Of a DNA stretch of 31,994 nucleotides, positions 1 through 9,039 are shown one piece after another. Below the pieces are notes generated by a model. The model worked only from the letters and a program-made list of their open reading frames with translations, searched no databases and had not been told where the DNA came from. How positions within the stretch are numbered: the stretch's first letter is position 1; every line of letters starts with the position of its first letter. The stretch lies in NCBI GenBank assembly GCA_016715815.1, contig JADJXN010000010.1, positions 1 to 31,994 on the forward strand, given 5' to 3'. A program made the translations under genes and the position numbers. Source of the DNA: Oligoflexia bacterium (GTDB taxonomy: Bacteria > Bdellovibrionota > Bdellovibrionia > JABDDW01).

Positions 1-921
1 TGTTCCTGTAATACCCCATCCAGTAGAGGAGCTATCAGGGCTTGTGACGCCATAAATAACGGGTTCTGATTGCATGCCATATTCAATAGCACCATCAAAA
101 AATGAGGATTGGTAATGCAGGGCCAGTTCTGTGAGGTTTGCTCCTTCTGAAACGTTTGTTGCAGCTGCAGGAGTTGAAGATGTGCTATTAGCTAATCGCG
201 CAGGGCTCATATAATCATTTGATATAATAATTCCCAAATTTTTCAAATCATTATCCCAGTTTTTAAATGGCATAATATCTACTAGTGCCAAGTAAGAAAG
301 ACCTGTGTCGTTATTACCAGCAAGTGTTAAACCCTCCACGCCATTATGAATCATTAAAGTATACTTTAAAGTTTTATCAAAAAAATCTCCACTCAGCTGT
401 GCTCCTCCAGCGTGGGTTGGAGTAAAACCTATTGTCTTAACTGCCCCTCCAGGCGGAGTAACATTTCCAGCAGCTGTATCATTTAAATTAGTAGCAAGCC
501 ATCTTGCCTTAGTGTAGCCATCTAAAATAAAAGTGTAAGGTGTTGGCATATACCCCACTCTTAATGTGGCCTCTCCAAATATTTTAGAATTTTGAACATA
601 CATGTTTCTAACATGAACCACTTGATTTTCAGATGTTGTAGCGGTTGTGACTACTGAGCTACGGGATCCTTCAAGCAGTAAAAATGATGACCAATCTTCA
701 TTAAATTTATAACTAGCTGTAAAGTAGGCTCTATAAATATCAAGTCCCAATTTATTTGCGGTGGTCACTGAGGGTGTTGTGGTTCCAGGTGTCGGATATG
801 TAGTTATATCATACATAAATTGTGACCACAATTTAGCTCCAAATTTTATATTTGATTCTTCAGCAAATGCATTCACAGATGTTAAAGCCATGATAGTAAG
901 TAAACATTTTAATAAGTTCAT
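1..921 (-). CDS. Porin-like outer-membrane protein, 3' end cut by window edge
   Basis: An open frame of 307 codons starts at the ATG at 921 and runs off the left edge without a stop. The N-terminus (MNLLKCLLTIMALTSVNAFA) is a clear signal peptide with an A-x-A cleavage site. The mature part is rich in alternating polar and aromatic residues (for example KFGAKLWSQFMYD and ATLRVGYMPTPYTFILDGY), as in a beta-barrel porin. The opening, with a short strand followed by a region resembling LGLDIYRAYFTASYKFN, recalls phosphate-selective or OprO/P-like porins, but I cannot assign a substrate. The start is supported by a strong Shine-Dalgarno GGAGG (complement of 926-930), five bases before the ATG. 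A sigma70-like promoter lies further upstream. Family assignment is inference from composition; the secreted outer-membrane location is well supported. Confidence 0.75.
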   Translation of the reverse strand, partial: MNLLKCLLTIMALTSVNAFAEESNIKFGAKLWSQFMYDITTYPTPGTTTPSVTTANKLGLDIYRAYFTASYKFNEDWSSFLLLEGSRSSVVTTATTSENQVVHVRNMYVQNSKIFGEATLRVGYMPTPYTFILDGYTKARWLATNLNDTAAGNVTPPGGAVKTIGFTPTHAGGAQLSGDFFDKTLKYTLMIHNGVEGLTLAGNNDTGLSYLALVDIMPFKNWDNDLKNLGIIISNDYMSPARLANSTSSTPAAATNVSEGANLTELALHYQSSFFDGAIEYGMQSEPVIYGVTSPDSSSTGWGITGT

Positions 922-948
922 ATAGCCTCCAAAGTTAATTAAAAGATG

Positions 949-976
949 TTAATAGTCTTTTTATGTAAAGTATCAA
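949..976 (-). promoter_or_regulatory. Sigma70-like promoter of the porin gene
   Basis: Read on the minus strand, TTGATA (971-976) is followed after 16 bases by TATTAA (949-954). It lies 28 bases before the porin ATG and upstream of the GGAGG ribosome binding site, the expected arrangement. Transcription start is not demonstrated. Confidence 0.45.
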
Positions 977-1005
977 GTTAAATTAATAAAGCCCACCCGG
1001 GGGTA

Positions 1006-3651
1006 TTAAAAAAGTTCTGCTTTAATGTTTCCAGCTTTTGCTCTTATTTTTTCACAACGCCCACCATCATCAACAAGTTCTTTTAAATGTTTTAAAATAA
1101 TGGGGGACAGCTCACTGTTGTTATTGATAAAATCAACATACCTTTTTCTTTCATCGCTAATACATGTGTCGGGCCCAGCAAGCTCAGTAAAGGTACTTAA
1201 AAAATGCTCTGATCTTTTTACAGAAGTGTCTTTAAGAGTTTCAAAATAGTGTATTGAAAAATAAGGAGCAATAAACTGTCTTTGTTCTTCTAAAAATAAT
1301 CCTCTTAAAATACTTTCTTTGTCTGTAAAGGAATAGCTTGAGTTTTCATTAACAATTTCGTTCCACCATTTCTTTTTATTATCCAGCTTGGAAAAGCTGG
1401 CCATACAATTAAGAGAGAATTTTTTTGCAATATCAGAGGAATCCTTCTTAAGCTCATTATTTAAAAGTGTTAGAGCTTTAAAATGGTCTTTATAGCAAAG
1501 ACGTGTGATGGCTTTCCAACGCAAATCCGGATCAACTTCTAAGCCTTTTATTTTCCATTTACCACCTAGCCAATCAATCATTTTTTGTTGTGCCAGTGGA
1601 GATTGACCTACTTGTAAAAAAGATTCAAACCAAATTTTTTGAAAGTCACTTCCCGGCTTTGCCCGATCAAGCATAGTTAAATAAAGCTTTTCAATTTTGG
1701 TTCTTAATTTTGATTTTTCAAAAATATCTGATCTGTTCTCTATGGGGTGATAATACAAAGCATTGTTGGTGGTATTATACCCACCTCCAGATAGCTGTTT
1801 TGTTACAAGGTTAATAATCTTAAAATCTTCTTCTTTGGAAAGATTATTTTTAGCAAAAGTAAGGTATTCATAAAGACTTATGTTTTGGTCTCTCACCATT
1901 TGCCACATGGTATTGAAAACCATAACTCTTAAAAATGAATCTTCAATTTTTAATACATGCTTTTTAATATTACTCAGGGTTGTTAAATCTAAATTTATTT
2001 TAAAGTAACCGTAATCGTTATAATTGGGGAAAACAAAGTCTGGGCATTCTACATTGCCAACTTTAATGCTGGCCAGGTCAGTTAATGCCACCTGAGAGTT
2101 ATTAATTAATTTAAGTTTGTTATTCGTTAATTTGTAACTTACTACTTCAAAGGCATGAATTTTAGCTTTGCTATAGTTAGATGGCTTTACTTTAATTGAA
2201 ATTTCACTAAGCTTACTACTATTGCATTTAAAACCGCTTTCAATAGTGTCTACACCTTTTGATTGAAGCCAAATTTTTTTCCACTCCTGTAGATTTATTT
2301 TGTTATTTGTTAGTTTAACTTCACCTTCGAGTTCGTTTAATAAGTCATCAAGGGTTGTATTTTTATAAGCATGCTTTTTAAAATATTTCTCCAGTCCCTT
2401 TTTAAAATTATTTTCTCCAATATAATAAGCAAGCTGTTTCATCACTGAGGCACCTTTACCATATGTAATGCCATCAAAATTATTAAAAGCATCATCAGAA
2501 GTTGGCACATCTGCTTCAATAGGGTGTGTTGTGCTTAATTCATCGGAATAATAGGCCCAATTTTTATCGCCTAAGTAAAAACTCATCCATGCTTTTTTAT
2601 ACTCTGTAGATTCGCTCACAGCCTTTGTAGCCATGTATGTGGCAAAGCTTTCATTGAGCCATAAATCATTCCACCATCTCATGGTGACAAGATTGCCAAA
2701 CCACATATGAGCCATTTCATGTAAAATAACTTCAGCAGTACCTTCTTTTTGATCCTTTGTCTGTTTGCCACGTGAAACAAAGCCTTCTTTAAAGGTAACG
2801 GCTCCGGCATTTTCCATAGCGCCAAAATTAAATTCTGGGACTATAAGTTGATCATATTTTTCAAAAGGGTAGGGGTAATTAAAGTAGCTTTCAAAGTATT
2901 TTAAGCCTTGCTTTGTTATAGTAAACCACTCTTTAGTATCTACGTATTTAGAAAGAGATTGTCTTGCAAAAAGCCTCAGGGGAATGTTTTTATATTTATC
3001 TTTCCATTCCTTATAGGGCCCAACGTGAAGAGAAAAAACATAGGTGCTAATTATTGGTGTTTCAGAAAAAGTCCATAGGTTTTTATTATTATCTAAATTC
3101 TTCACAGAGGTTTCTTTATTTGTAGAAATAACTTTCCAATTCTTTTCTGTTGTTACTTTAAGAGAGAACTTTGCTTTAATATCGGGCTGGTCAAAGCAAG
3201 GCATAAACCTTGAGGCGTCATTAGCTTCAAATTGCGTGTAGAAATAATTTTCTCCATCTTCAGGGTCGGTAAATTTATGAAGCCCTATTCCCTGGCGATT
3301 AAATTTTTGCGTAAACTCAATGTGAATACTCTGCTCGCCAAGGCTTAGATATTTTTCAGGTATAAATAGTGCTTCTTCTTTTTTAATGTAATCACTTACT
3401 TCGTTTTTATTTATACTTAGCTTTATTACTTGGCCTTCTTTAAAATCAATTCGAAGGGGGGTAAGTTTTTTAAGATCAAATAAAATATCAACTGCTCCTG
3501 TATACTCGTCAGTGTTTTTTAAAATACTTACGTCAACTTTATAGTGAAGATTACTTATTGCTTCAGTTCTTTTAAGTGCTTCTGCTTGCGTAAGAGTTTG
3601 TGCAAAAACTGATTTGCTAAGTAGCATAAAAAACAGAAATTTTTTAATCAT
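1006..3651 (-). CDS. pepN: Secreted M1-family zinc aminopeptidase
   Basis: Protein of 881 residues. Residues 1-17 are a signal peptide (MIKKFLFFMLLSKSVFA). The M1 exopeptidase motif GAMEN is at 277-281, the zinc motif HEMAH at 311-315 with the third ligand in NE at 333-334, and the catalytic tyrosine in TYGKG at about 397. All catalytic residues are therefore present. The C-terminal half is the helical ERAP1-like repeat domain, as in PepN and actinobacterial PepN-type enzymes, and the length fits. It should remove N-terminal residues from peptides in the periplasm or outside the cell, consistent with nutrient scavenging. It follows msrB by 11 bases; the Shine-Dalgarno AGAGG overlaps the msrB stop codon, so the two are probably co-transcribed and coupled. 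A weak CCC/GGG hairpin follows the stop at about 993-1004. Confidence 0.95.
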   Translation of the reverse strand: MIKKFLFFMLLSKSVFAQTLTQAEALKRTEAISNLHYKVDVSILKNTDEYTGAVDILFDLKKLTPLRIDFKEGQVIKLSINKNEVSDYIKKEEALFIPEKYLSLGEQSIHIEFTQKFNRQGIGLHKFTDPEDGENYFYTQFEANDASRFMPCFDQPDIKAKFSLKVTTEKNWKVISTNKETSVKNLDNNKNLWTFSETPIISTYVFSLHVGPYKEWKDKYKNIPLRLFARQSLSKYVDTKEWFTITKQGLKYFESYFNYPYPFEKYDQLIVPEFNFGAMENAGAVTFKEGFVSRGKQTKDQKEGTAEVILHEMAHMWFGNLVTMRWWNDLWLNESFATYMATKAVSESTEYKKAWMSFYLGDKNWAYYSDELSTTHPIEADVPTSDDAFNNFDGITYGKGASVMKQLAYYIGENNFKKGLEKYFKKHAYKNTTLDDLLNELEGEVKLTNNKINLQEWKKIWLQSKGVDTIESGFKCNSSKLSEISIKVKPSNYSKAKIHAFEVVSYKLTNNKLKLINNSQVALTDLASIKVGNVECPDFVFPNYNDYGYFKINLDLTTLSNIKKHVLKIEDSFLRVMVFNTMWQMVRDQNISLYEYLTFAKNNLSKEEDFKIINLVTKQLSGGGYNTTNNALYYHPIENRSDIFEKSKLRTKIEKLYLTMLDRAKPGSDFQKIWFESFLQVGQSPLAQQKMIDWLGGKWKIKGLEVDPDLRWKAITRLCYKDHFKALTLLNNELKKDSSDIAKKFSLNCMASFSKLDNKKKWWNEIVNENSSYSFTDKESILRGLFLEEQRQFIAPYFSIHYFETLKDTSVKRSEHFLSTFTELAGPDTCISDERKRYVDFINNNSELSPIILKHLKELVDDGGRCEKIRAKAGNIKAELF

Positions 3652-3662
3652 GCTTACGGCCT

Positions 3663-4130
3663 CTATTCTTTATTTTTATCAAATAACTTTAAGTATTCCC
3701 CATAGCCTTGAGTGTTTAAATCCTCTTTTGCAATAAAGCTAAGCGCTGCTGAGTTAATACAAAAGCGCATTCCTGTGGGGTTGGGTCCGTCATCAAAAAC
3801 GTGCCCTAGGTGTGAGTCTGCATGCTTACTTCTTACTTCTATGCGCGTCATCAAAAGGCCTTTATCTTCTTTTGTGATAATAGATTCGTCATTAATGGCT
3901 TTAGTGAAGCTTGGCCAGCCAGAACCAGAGTCAAATTTATCTAAAGAGCAAAATAAAGGCTCGCCAGAGACAATATCAACATAAATGCCTTCTTTTTTAT
4001 TATCCCAATACTCATTCATGAAGGCACGTTCTGTGGCTTCATTTTGGGTTACTTCAAACTGAAGCTCAGTTAGCTTTTTTTTTAATTCTTCTTGCGTTGG
4101 CTTTTTAAAATTTTTAAAATCATGGTTCAT
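3663..4130 (-). CDS. msrB: Peptide-methionine (R)-S-oxide reductase MsrB
   Basis: Protein of 155 residues that repairs methionine-R-sulfoxide in oxidised proteins. The core motifs are present: GSGWPSF at about 69-75, EVRSKHADSHLGHVF at 98-112, and the catalytic cysteine in RFCINSAAL (Cys124). The CxxC zinc-binding pairs found in many MsrB proteins are absent (SGEPLF replaces CGAPLF), so this is a zinc-free form. Cys61, just after that segment, may be the resolving cysteine; in many homologues a cysteine sits instead in GCGWPSF, which here is GSGWPSF. No signal peptide is seen, so it acts in the cytoplasm. First gene of a two-gene minus-strand unit with the aminopeptidase, and divergent from the nitroreductase across only 38 bp. 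Confidence 0.96.
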   Translation of the reverse strand: MNHDFKNFKKPTQEELKKKLTELQFEVTQNEATERAFMNEYWDNKKEGIYVDIVSGEPLFCSLDKFDSGSGWPSFTKAINDESIITKEDKGLLMTRIEVRSKHADSHLGHVFDDGPNPTGMRFCINSAALSFIAKEDLNTQGYGEYLKLFDKNKE

Positions 4131-4168
4131 TTAGACAGTTAATATGCATTAAAAAATATGGGGTCACA

Positions 4169-4867
4169 ATGGAATTTTTTGAAGCCGTAAAAAAACGTAG
4201 AAGTGTAAGAAGGTTTACTCAAACTCAAGTACCTGATTCGGTAGTAGTGAACGCTATTGATGCAGCATTAATTGCACCTAATTCTTCCAACATGCAGCCG
4301 TGGGAATTTTATTGGGTTAAAGCACCTGAAAAGATGGCACTTTTAAAAAAGGCCTGTTTATCTCAACCTGCAGCAACAACAGCGCAGCACTTAGTGGTAG
4401 CAGTATCAAGAGTAGATACATGGAAGAGGAATTGTAAAATGATGGTGGAGTTATTATCTAAAAACCCAAAAACACCAAAATCTGCACTAGATTACTATCA
4501 AAAAATTGTTCCTTTAGTATATGCAACCGGTCCCTTTAACTTATTAGGTTTAATTAAAAAAATAATTATATTTTGGGGCGGCTTTTTTAGACCAACACCA
4601 CGTGGACCTAGTTTTAAACATGAGGTTTTTGAGGTTGTAACAAAAACCACAGCTTTGGCATGTGAAAACTTAATGCTTGCTGTGGTTGCTCAAGGTTATA
4701 GTTGTTGCCCTATGGAAGGCTTTGATGAAAAACTTGTTAAAAAGCTACTGAAGCTTAATTGCAATAGCCATGTTGTGATGGTTATAGGCATAGGTGAAGG
4801 TGACAGCTCGGGAATTTACGGGCCTCAAATTAGATTTGATAAAAAATATTTTGTATTTGAAGTTTAA
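4169..4867 (+). CDS. Nitroreductase-family FMN oxidoreductase
   Basis: Protein of 232 residues. The N-terminus carries the family signature for FMN phosphate binding (RRSVRRF, 10-16) and the PNSSNMQPWEFYWV segment at about 37-50. The C-terminal part contains the second FMN-contact region, near GIGEGD. Such enzymes use NAD(P)H to reduce nitro groups, quinones or flavin-linked substrates; the substrate here cannot be told. A GGGG tract ten bases before the ATG could act as ribosome binding site. The gene is divergent from msrB, so the two promoters must share or overlap in the 38 bp between them, which could couple their expression under oxidative stress (inference). The radical SAM gene follows after 24 bases. 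Confidence 0.88.
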   Translation: MEFFEAVKKRRSVRRFTQTQVPDSVVVNAIDAALIAPNSSNMQPWEFYWVKAPEKMALLKKACLSQPAATTAQHLVVAVSRVDTWKRNCKMMVELLSKNPKTPKSALDYYQKIVPLVYATGPFNLLGLIKKIIIFWGGFFRPTPRGPSFKHEVFEVVTKTTALACENLMLAVVAQGYSCCPMEGFDEKLVKKLLKLNCNSHVVMVIGIGEGDSSGIYGPQIRFDKKYFVFEV

Positions 4868-4891
4868 AGAAACTCTAAATATAAATCTTGT

Positions 4892-5818
4892 ATGGATTTG
4901 TTTTACACATTGAGTCAGTTTTATAAAAATAAGTTTGGCTTTAAAGTTCAAAAAATTCCTTTAACACTTGCTTCCACTTGCCCAAACCGTTTAGGCCTTA
5001 GAAACATGCAAACCTGCGTGTTTTGCGACCAATGGGGCTCAAGTGCTTACCCTGAGCAGCAAAATCAAACTATAACTGAGCAGATAGAGAGTAAAATTGG
5101 TATTTTAGGTCATCACAGAAGTGCTGAAAATTTTTTAGCCTACTTTCAAACCTACACTACAACTTTTGTTGGAACTAAAAAACTCAAAGCCGCTTTTGAC
5201 CAAGCTCTAAAGTTTAACCAAATTAAAGGACTTATTATTGGTACAAGGCCTGATTGTTTTTCTGATGCTGTTTTTGATCTTATAAATGAGTTTAAAGAAA
5301 AGACTTATGTGGCAGTTGAGCTGGGAGTAGAATCTTTTTTTGATCACCATTTAAATTTTTTAAAACGCGGCCATGATTCAAAAATTATTTATAAAACTAT
5401 TAAGGCAATTCAAGAAAAAACTAAAATAGATATAGGTCTTCATCTTATTTTTGGTTTACCTAATGAAACAGATGGCGAGCTTATTGAGACTGCTAAAATT
5501 GTATCAAGTTTAAATATTCAACATGTAAAGCTTCATAACCTGCATGTTTTAAAAAACACAGAGCTTGAGCAAATGTACTTAAATAACTCTTTTAAGGTGG
5601 TGGAGCTAGAGGAGTACACAAGGCGAGTGATTTTATTCTTAGAGCATCTTAGCCCTACTGTATCCATTGAAAGGCTCTCAGCACTTTCCTCCAGGTGGGA
5701 AGAGCTAGTAGCCCCTGAGTGGACAAAGACAAAGCTAATGGTTCGTGAGCACATTATGGCCCAGATGAGAAAAAATAATATCTACCAGGGTAAAAATCTT
5801 TTAAGCCTAAACCGATAA
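4892..5818 (+). CDS. Radical SAM protein, YhcC/TIGR01212 family
   Basis: Protein of 308 residues. The iron-sulfur ligands are Cys30, Cys42 and Cys45 in a CPNR-x8-CVFC arrangement, the spaced C-x11-C-x2-C pattern characteristic of the YhcC-like family rather than the usual CxxxCxxC. Downstream blocks typical of the family are visible: GTRPDCFSD, VELGVES, GLHLIFGLPNET and KLHNLHVLKNTELEQMY. The C-terminus (VREHIMAQMRKNNIYQGKNL) also fits. The family is widespread and linked by annotation to tRNA or cofactor modification, but a reaction is not established here. No good ribosome binding site precedes the ATG; it may be translated from the nitroreductase message 24 bases upstream. The PilZ gene follows after 7 bases. 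Confidence 0.93.
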   Translation: MDLFYTLSQFYKNKFGFKVQKIPLTLASTCPNRLGLRNMQTCVFCDQWGSSAYPEQQNQTITEQIESKIGILGHHRSAENFLAYFQTYTTTFVGTKKLKAAFDQALKFNQIKGLIIGTRPDCFSDAVFDLINEFKEKTYVAVELGVESFFDHHLNFLKRGHDSKIIYKTIKAIQEKTKIDIGLHLIFGLPNETDGELIETAKIVSSLNIQHVKLHNLHVLKNTELEQMYLNNSFKVVELEEYTRRVILFLEHLSPTVSIERLSALSSRWEELVAPEWTKTKLMVREHIMAQMRKNNIYQGKNLLSLNR

Positions 5819-5825
5819 TTACTGC

Positions 5826-6167
5826 ATGAGAGATCAGCAAAAAATTCGCCACTTCCCTAGACGAAAGTTCAAGTACTCAGTTGGTGTATTACACCAGGGA
5901 AGTTATGAATTATGCCAGGCTCATGAGATTGGTGAGGGGGGCATGCTTATTGAGACAGGTTTGCCTATAAAAGAGGCATCTCTTGTTTGTGTGAACTATT
6001 TTATACCAGAGCAGGGTTTTATAACCGTAATGGCTGAAATTGTTTATTCAAAAAATAATAAGATGTTTGGAATAAAGTTTGTAGACCTAGAGTTTGAATA
6101 TCGCCGTTTTATTAGAGACTATATAGCGCAAAAAACTAAAGAAGAAGCTAAAGAGCTGGCGAGTTAG
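5826..6167 (+). CDS. PilZ-domain protein with altered second motif
   Basis: Protein of 113 residues made of a single PilZ fold. The first c-di-GMP motif, RxxxR, is present (RHFPRR, residues 8-13). The second, normally [D/N]xSxxG, reads EIGEGG at about 36-41, so the acidic/amide residue and the serine are both replaced. The glycine and the following M-L-I-E-T strand are kept. Hence it may bind c-di-GMP weakly or act as a ligand-free adaptor. It starts 7 bases after the radical SAM gene, suggesting co-transcription. Its TAG stop overlaps the TAA of rpsT on the other strand by two bases, with a 4-bp gene overlap and no room for an intrinsic terminator. Confidence 0.85.
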   Translation: MRDQQKIRHFPRRKFKYSVGVLHQGSYELCQAHEIGEGGMLIETGLPIKEASLVCVNYFIPEQGFITVMAEIVYSKNNKMFGIKFVDLEFEYRRFIRDYIAQKTKEEAKELAS

Positions 6168-6430
6168 GCTTTTAAGCTATTAACAAGAGCTGAGAGACGG
6201 CTTACTTTGCGGGCTGCCTTTTTAGCATGAACAACACCTTTTGCAGCGGCTCTATCAAAAGCAGAAGCAACCTCTTTTAACGCATCAAGGGCAAGCTTTG
6301 GATCTTTTTTGCCAACGGCAGATCTTACTTTTTTCTCAAAGGTCTTAAGGGCAGATTTTATGTTCTGGTTTCTTTCTGCACGCTTTACAGATTGACGAGC
6401 CCTTTTAATAGCTGATTTATGTGTAGCCAA
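6164..6430 (-). CDS. rpsT: 30S ribosomal protein S20
   Basis: Protein of 88 residues beginning (M)ATHKSAIKRARQSVKR, the typical lysine/arginine-rich S20 N-terminus, and ending with the KGVVHAKKAARKVSRLSALV helix. It binds the 5' domain of 16S rRNA during early small-subunit assembly. The start is TTG at 6430, not the upstream ATG codons. A strong AAGGAGG lies seven bases before the TTG, and homology begins exactly there. A non-ATG start is also known for Escherichia coli rpsT (UUG), where it helps autoregulation, so the same control is plausible. It is divergent from murJ across 72 bp. Confidence 0.97.
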   Translation of the reverse strand: MATHKSAIKRARQSVKRAERNQNIKSALKTFEKKVRSAVGKKDPKLALDALKEVASAFDRAAAKGVVHAKKAARKVSRLSALVNSLKA

Positions 6431-6502
6431 CTTTGCCTCCTTGATTGACAAACAAATGTGCACCCTTGATATCATTAGAGTAGTTAAACCGCTAGGGAAA
6501 AA

Positions 6503-8104
6503 ATGACAGACTTGTATAAGCAAAAGCATCACGTGACTAAGTCAGCCTTTTGGGTGGGTTTGGGTACTCTTACCAGCCGTGGCCTTGGCTTTTTAAGAGA
6601 GATAGTTATAGCCCATTACTTTTCAAGGCTTGAAACAGACGTGTTTTTTGTCGCCTTTAGGCTTCCTAATTTATTTAGAAGGCTTTTTGGAGAGGGAGCC
6701 TTAACTGTTAGCTTTATCCCTGTTTTAACGGATTTTTTAAAAAGCGATGATAAAAAAGGAGCAAGAGATCTTATTTCAGGTGTTTTTACCCTTTTGTTTT
6801 TAGTTCTTTCAATACTGACTTTATTGGGCACCCTCTACCCTGAGGTGATGGTTACCCCTTTAACATCAGGCGAGGGTTTTACACAAATTGCAGGCAAAGT
6901 TGATCTTACTGTTCACCAAGCTCGCATCATGTTTTGCTATATCCTACTCGTTAGCTTTTATGCCTTTTTTATGGGTATTTTAAATTCATTGCAAATTTTT
7001 TGGCTCCCAGCTGTGGCTCCGGCATTTTGGAATTTAGCAGTTATTTTATCTATTTTATTTTTTAGAAATTATTTTGAAATTAAATCCGATGTTCTAGCTT
7101 GGGCTACAATTTTAGGCGGAGTTTTGCAGCTTGTAGTTTTGATTCCAAATTTATTAAAGTCTCAACTATTTCCAAAATTCTCAGCATTTTGGAAAAACAG
7201 AGCCACTTGGAGAGTTGTCAAGGCCATGGGGCCAAGTGTTCTTGGTTTAAGTGTCATGCAAGTAGGGGTGATTATTAACACCTATTTTGCTAGCCAACTT
7301 GAACAAGGTAGTAACTCTTGGATTTTTTGGGCAGATCGAATTTTAGAGCTTCCACTTTCACTTTTTGCAGTTAGCGTTGGAACAGCAGTTTTACCAACCC
7401 TTGCAGCTCAGTGGTCAAAAGGTGAAAAAGAGCAAATGAGACAAACTAGTCTTCATTCTTTAAAACTTACTTTTTTAATGGCTTTTCCCTGTGCCTTTGG
7501 AGTTTATTTTCTATCTTATCCAATTATTCAAACACTTTTTGAGCATGGGCAGTTTCAAAATTATGACACCTTAATGACATCATCTATTCTTCAAATTTAT
7601 GGTTTTGGAATTATATTTGCCGCTGGTGTAAGGGTTATTGCTCCAACGTATTACGCCATGAAAAATACCTGGCTTCCAGCGCTCAGTGCAGCGACTGCGC
7701 TTATTATTCATGTGTTTATAGCTCAATTATTTATGCAGAAATGGGGGGTAAGAGGACTTGCTGCAAGTTCAGTTTTAAGTGGGGGGATTAATTTTTTAAT
7801 TCTTATTTTTTCTTACCGCCTAACAGGGGCTAGTTTAAAAATATATGAGCTAGTACCTTTTTTTATTAAAGTGATCATAGCCTGTATAGCATTATCTTTT
7901 ACTGCTTCTTTTACATACAGCCTAACTGATAAATTTATTGTATCTGTAATTCAAAGTAGAGCTGCTCAATCTATTAACTTAATATTTACAATTATGCTGG
8001 CAGCCTTTGTTTATTTCGCTGTTTGTAGAGCGCTTAAGCTTGAGGAAATAACAGAAATAAGCTCTAAAGTTTTTAATAAACTTAAAGCAAAGCGTAACAA
8101 ATAA
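6503..8104 (+). CDS. murJ: Lipid II flippase MurJ (MviN family)
   Basis: Integral inner-membrane protein of 533 residues, the usual MurJ length, with about fourteen hydrophobic segments. Signature regions are SRGLGFLREIVIAHYFS near residue 21, the FRLPNLFRRLFGEGALTVSFIPV block at about 52-75, and ADRILELPLSLFAVSVGTAVLPTLA at about 277-301. It moves lipid-linked peptidoglycan precursor across the cytoplasmic membrane. A GGGAAAA tract just before the ATG may be a weak ribosome binding site. It heads a plus-strand block continuing into nucleotide-sugar and glycosyltransferase genes, with 38 bases to the rfbD ATG. Confidence 0.97.
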   Translation: MTDLYKQKHHVTKSAFWVGLGTLTSRGLGFLREIVIAHYFSRLETDVFFVAFRLPNLFRRLFGEGALTVSFIPVLTDFLKSDDKKGARDLISGVFTLLFLVLSILTLLGTLYPEVMVTPLTSGEGFTQIAGKVDLTVHQARIMFCYILLVSFYAFFMGILNSLQIFWLPAVAPAFWNLAVILSILFFRNYFEIKSDVLAWATILGGVLQLVVLIPNLLKSQLFPKFSAFWKNRATWRVVKAMGPSVLGLSVMQVGVIINTYFASQLEQGSNSWIFWADRILELPLSLFAVSVGTAVLPTLAAQWSKGEKEQMRQTSLHSLKLTFLMAFPCAFGVYFLSYPIIQTLFEHGQFQNYDTLMTSSILQIYGFGIIFAAGVRVIAPTYYAMKNTWLPALSAATALIIHVFIAQLFMQKWGVRGLAASSVLSGGINFLILIFSYRLTGASLKIYELVPFFIKVIIACIALSFTASFTYSLTDKFIVSVIQSRAAQSINLIFTIMLAAFVYFAVCRALKLEEITEISSKVFNKLKAKRNK

Positions 8105-8142
8105 TTTACATTTTACGCTCTTATGTGCCATATTTGGTTTTT

Positions 8143-9039
8143 ATGGCTAAAAAAGATGTATTATTATTTGGCAGTCGTGGGCAAGTAGGCACTTTTCTAA
8201 CACAGCATTTATCTAAGTTTAATGTCATAATTCCGCAAAGGGGTCAGGCCGATTTTAGAGACCCTGAAAAAGTATACCATATGCTTAATAATTTTAGGCC
8301 ACTAGCTATTGTTAATGCTGCAGCCTATACTGATGTTAGAAAAGCAGAAGAGGAAAAAGAGCTAGCATTTAATGTAAATGCAAAAACTCCTTCTTTAATA
8401 GCTAAGTGGTGTGCTGACAAAGATATTCCCTTTATTACTTACTCAACTGATTATGTGTATGCTTCAAATGATTCTCATTATCAAACCGAAGATGAGCCCT
8501 TAAGGGCACTTAATGTTTATGGTCAATCAAAACAACTTGGGGATGAACTAGTAGCAGAACAAAAAGGAAAGCATATTATTTTAAGAACAAGCTGGGTTTA
8601 TTCTGAGGTGGGGAATAACTTTTTAAAAACAATGGTTCGGCTTATTAGGGAAAAAGAAGTCTTAAAAGTGGTCAGTGATCAAGTAGGTGCTCCCACCTAT
8701 GCCCATGATATTAGTTTTGCAACTGTACAAATACTAAACCACATTTTAAGTGAAAAAAAATATAATCCGGGGGTTTATCATCTTTGTAATTCAGGAGAGA
8801 CGTCTTGGTTTGGTTTTGCACAAGCTATTTGGGGCTTTTTAAAATTAAAAAACAAAAATACAAAGCTTAAAGAAATTACTCCGCAAACAACTTTAGAATA
8901 TAATAAAGAAAATAATTTAAAATTATCTCGTCCTCTTAATTCCAGGCTATCAACGCAAAAAATTAAAAAACAATTTGGTATAGAGTTAAAGTCTTGGAAG
9001 TCAGCATTAGAAGATTGTTTTGAAAGGCTGGTTATTTAA
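8143..9039 (+). CDS. rfbD: dTDP-4-dehydrorhamnose reductase
   Basis: Protein of 298 residues from the ATG chosen here. It performs the last step of dTDP-L-rhamnose synthesis, using NAD(P)H. The Rossmann nucleotide motif GSRGQVG is at 10-16, the STDYVY segment at 101-106, and the short-chain dehydrogenase pair Tyr126/Lys130 in YGQSK. The GAPTYAHDIS and GVYHLCNSGETSW blocks are also typical of RmlD. An in-frame GTG at 8125 would add six residues (MPYLVF), but homology starts at MAKKDVLLFG and neither start has a clear ribosome binding site. Its TAA overlaps the rfbC ATG (TAATG), indicating coupled translation. rmlA and rmlB are not in this window. Confidence 0.94.
   Translation: MAKKDVLLFGSRGQVGTFLTQHLSKFNVIIPQRGQADFRDPEKVYHMLNNFRPLAIVNAAAYTDVRKAEEEKELAFNVNAKTPSLIAKWCADKDIPFITYSTDYVYASNDSHYQTEDEPLRALNVYGQSKQLGDELVAEQKGKHIILRTSWVYSEVGNNFLKTMVRLIREKEVLKVVSDQVGAPTYAHDISFATVQILNHILSEKKYNPGVYHLCNSGETSWFGFAQAIWGFLKLKNKNTKLKEITPQTTLEYNKENNLKLSRPLNSRLSTQKIKKQFGIELKSWKSALEDCFERLVI

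Noticed and set aside
6431..6532. Longer rpsT reading frame
   Set aside because: The AAGGAGG-TTG start at 6430 exactly matches the S20 N-terminus, and the extension crosses the murJ promoter region.
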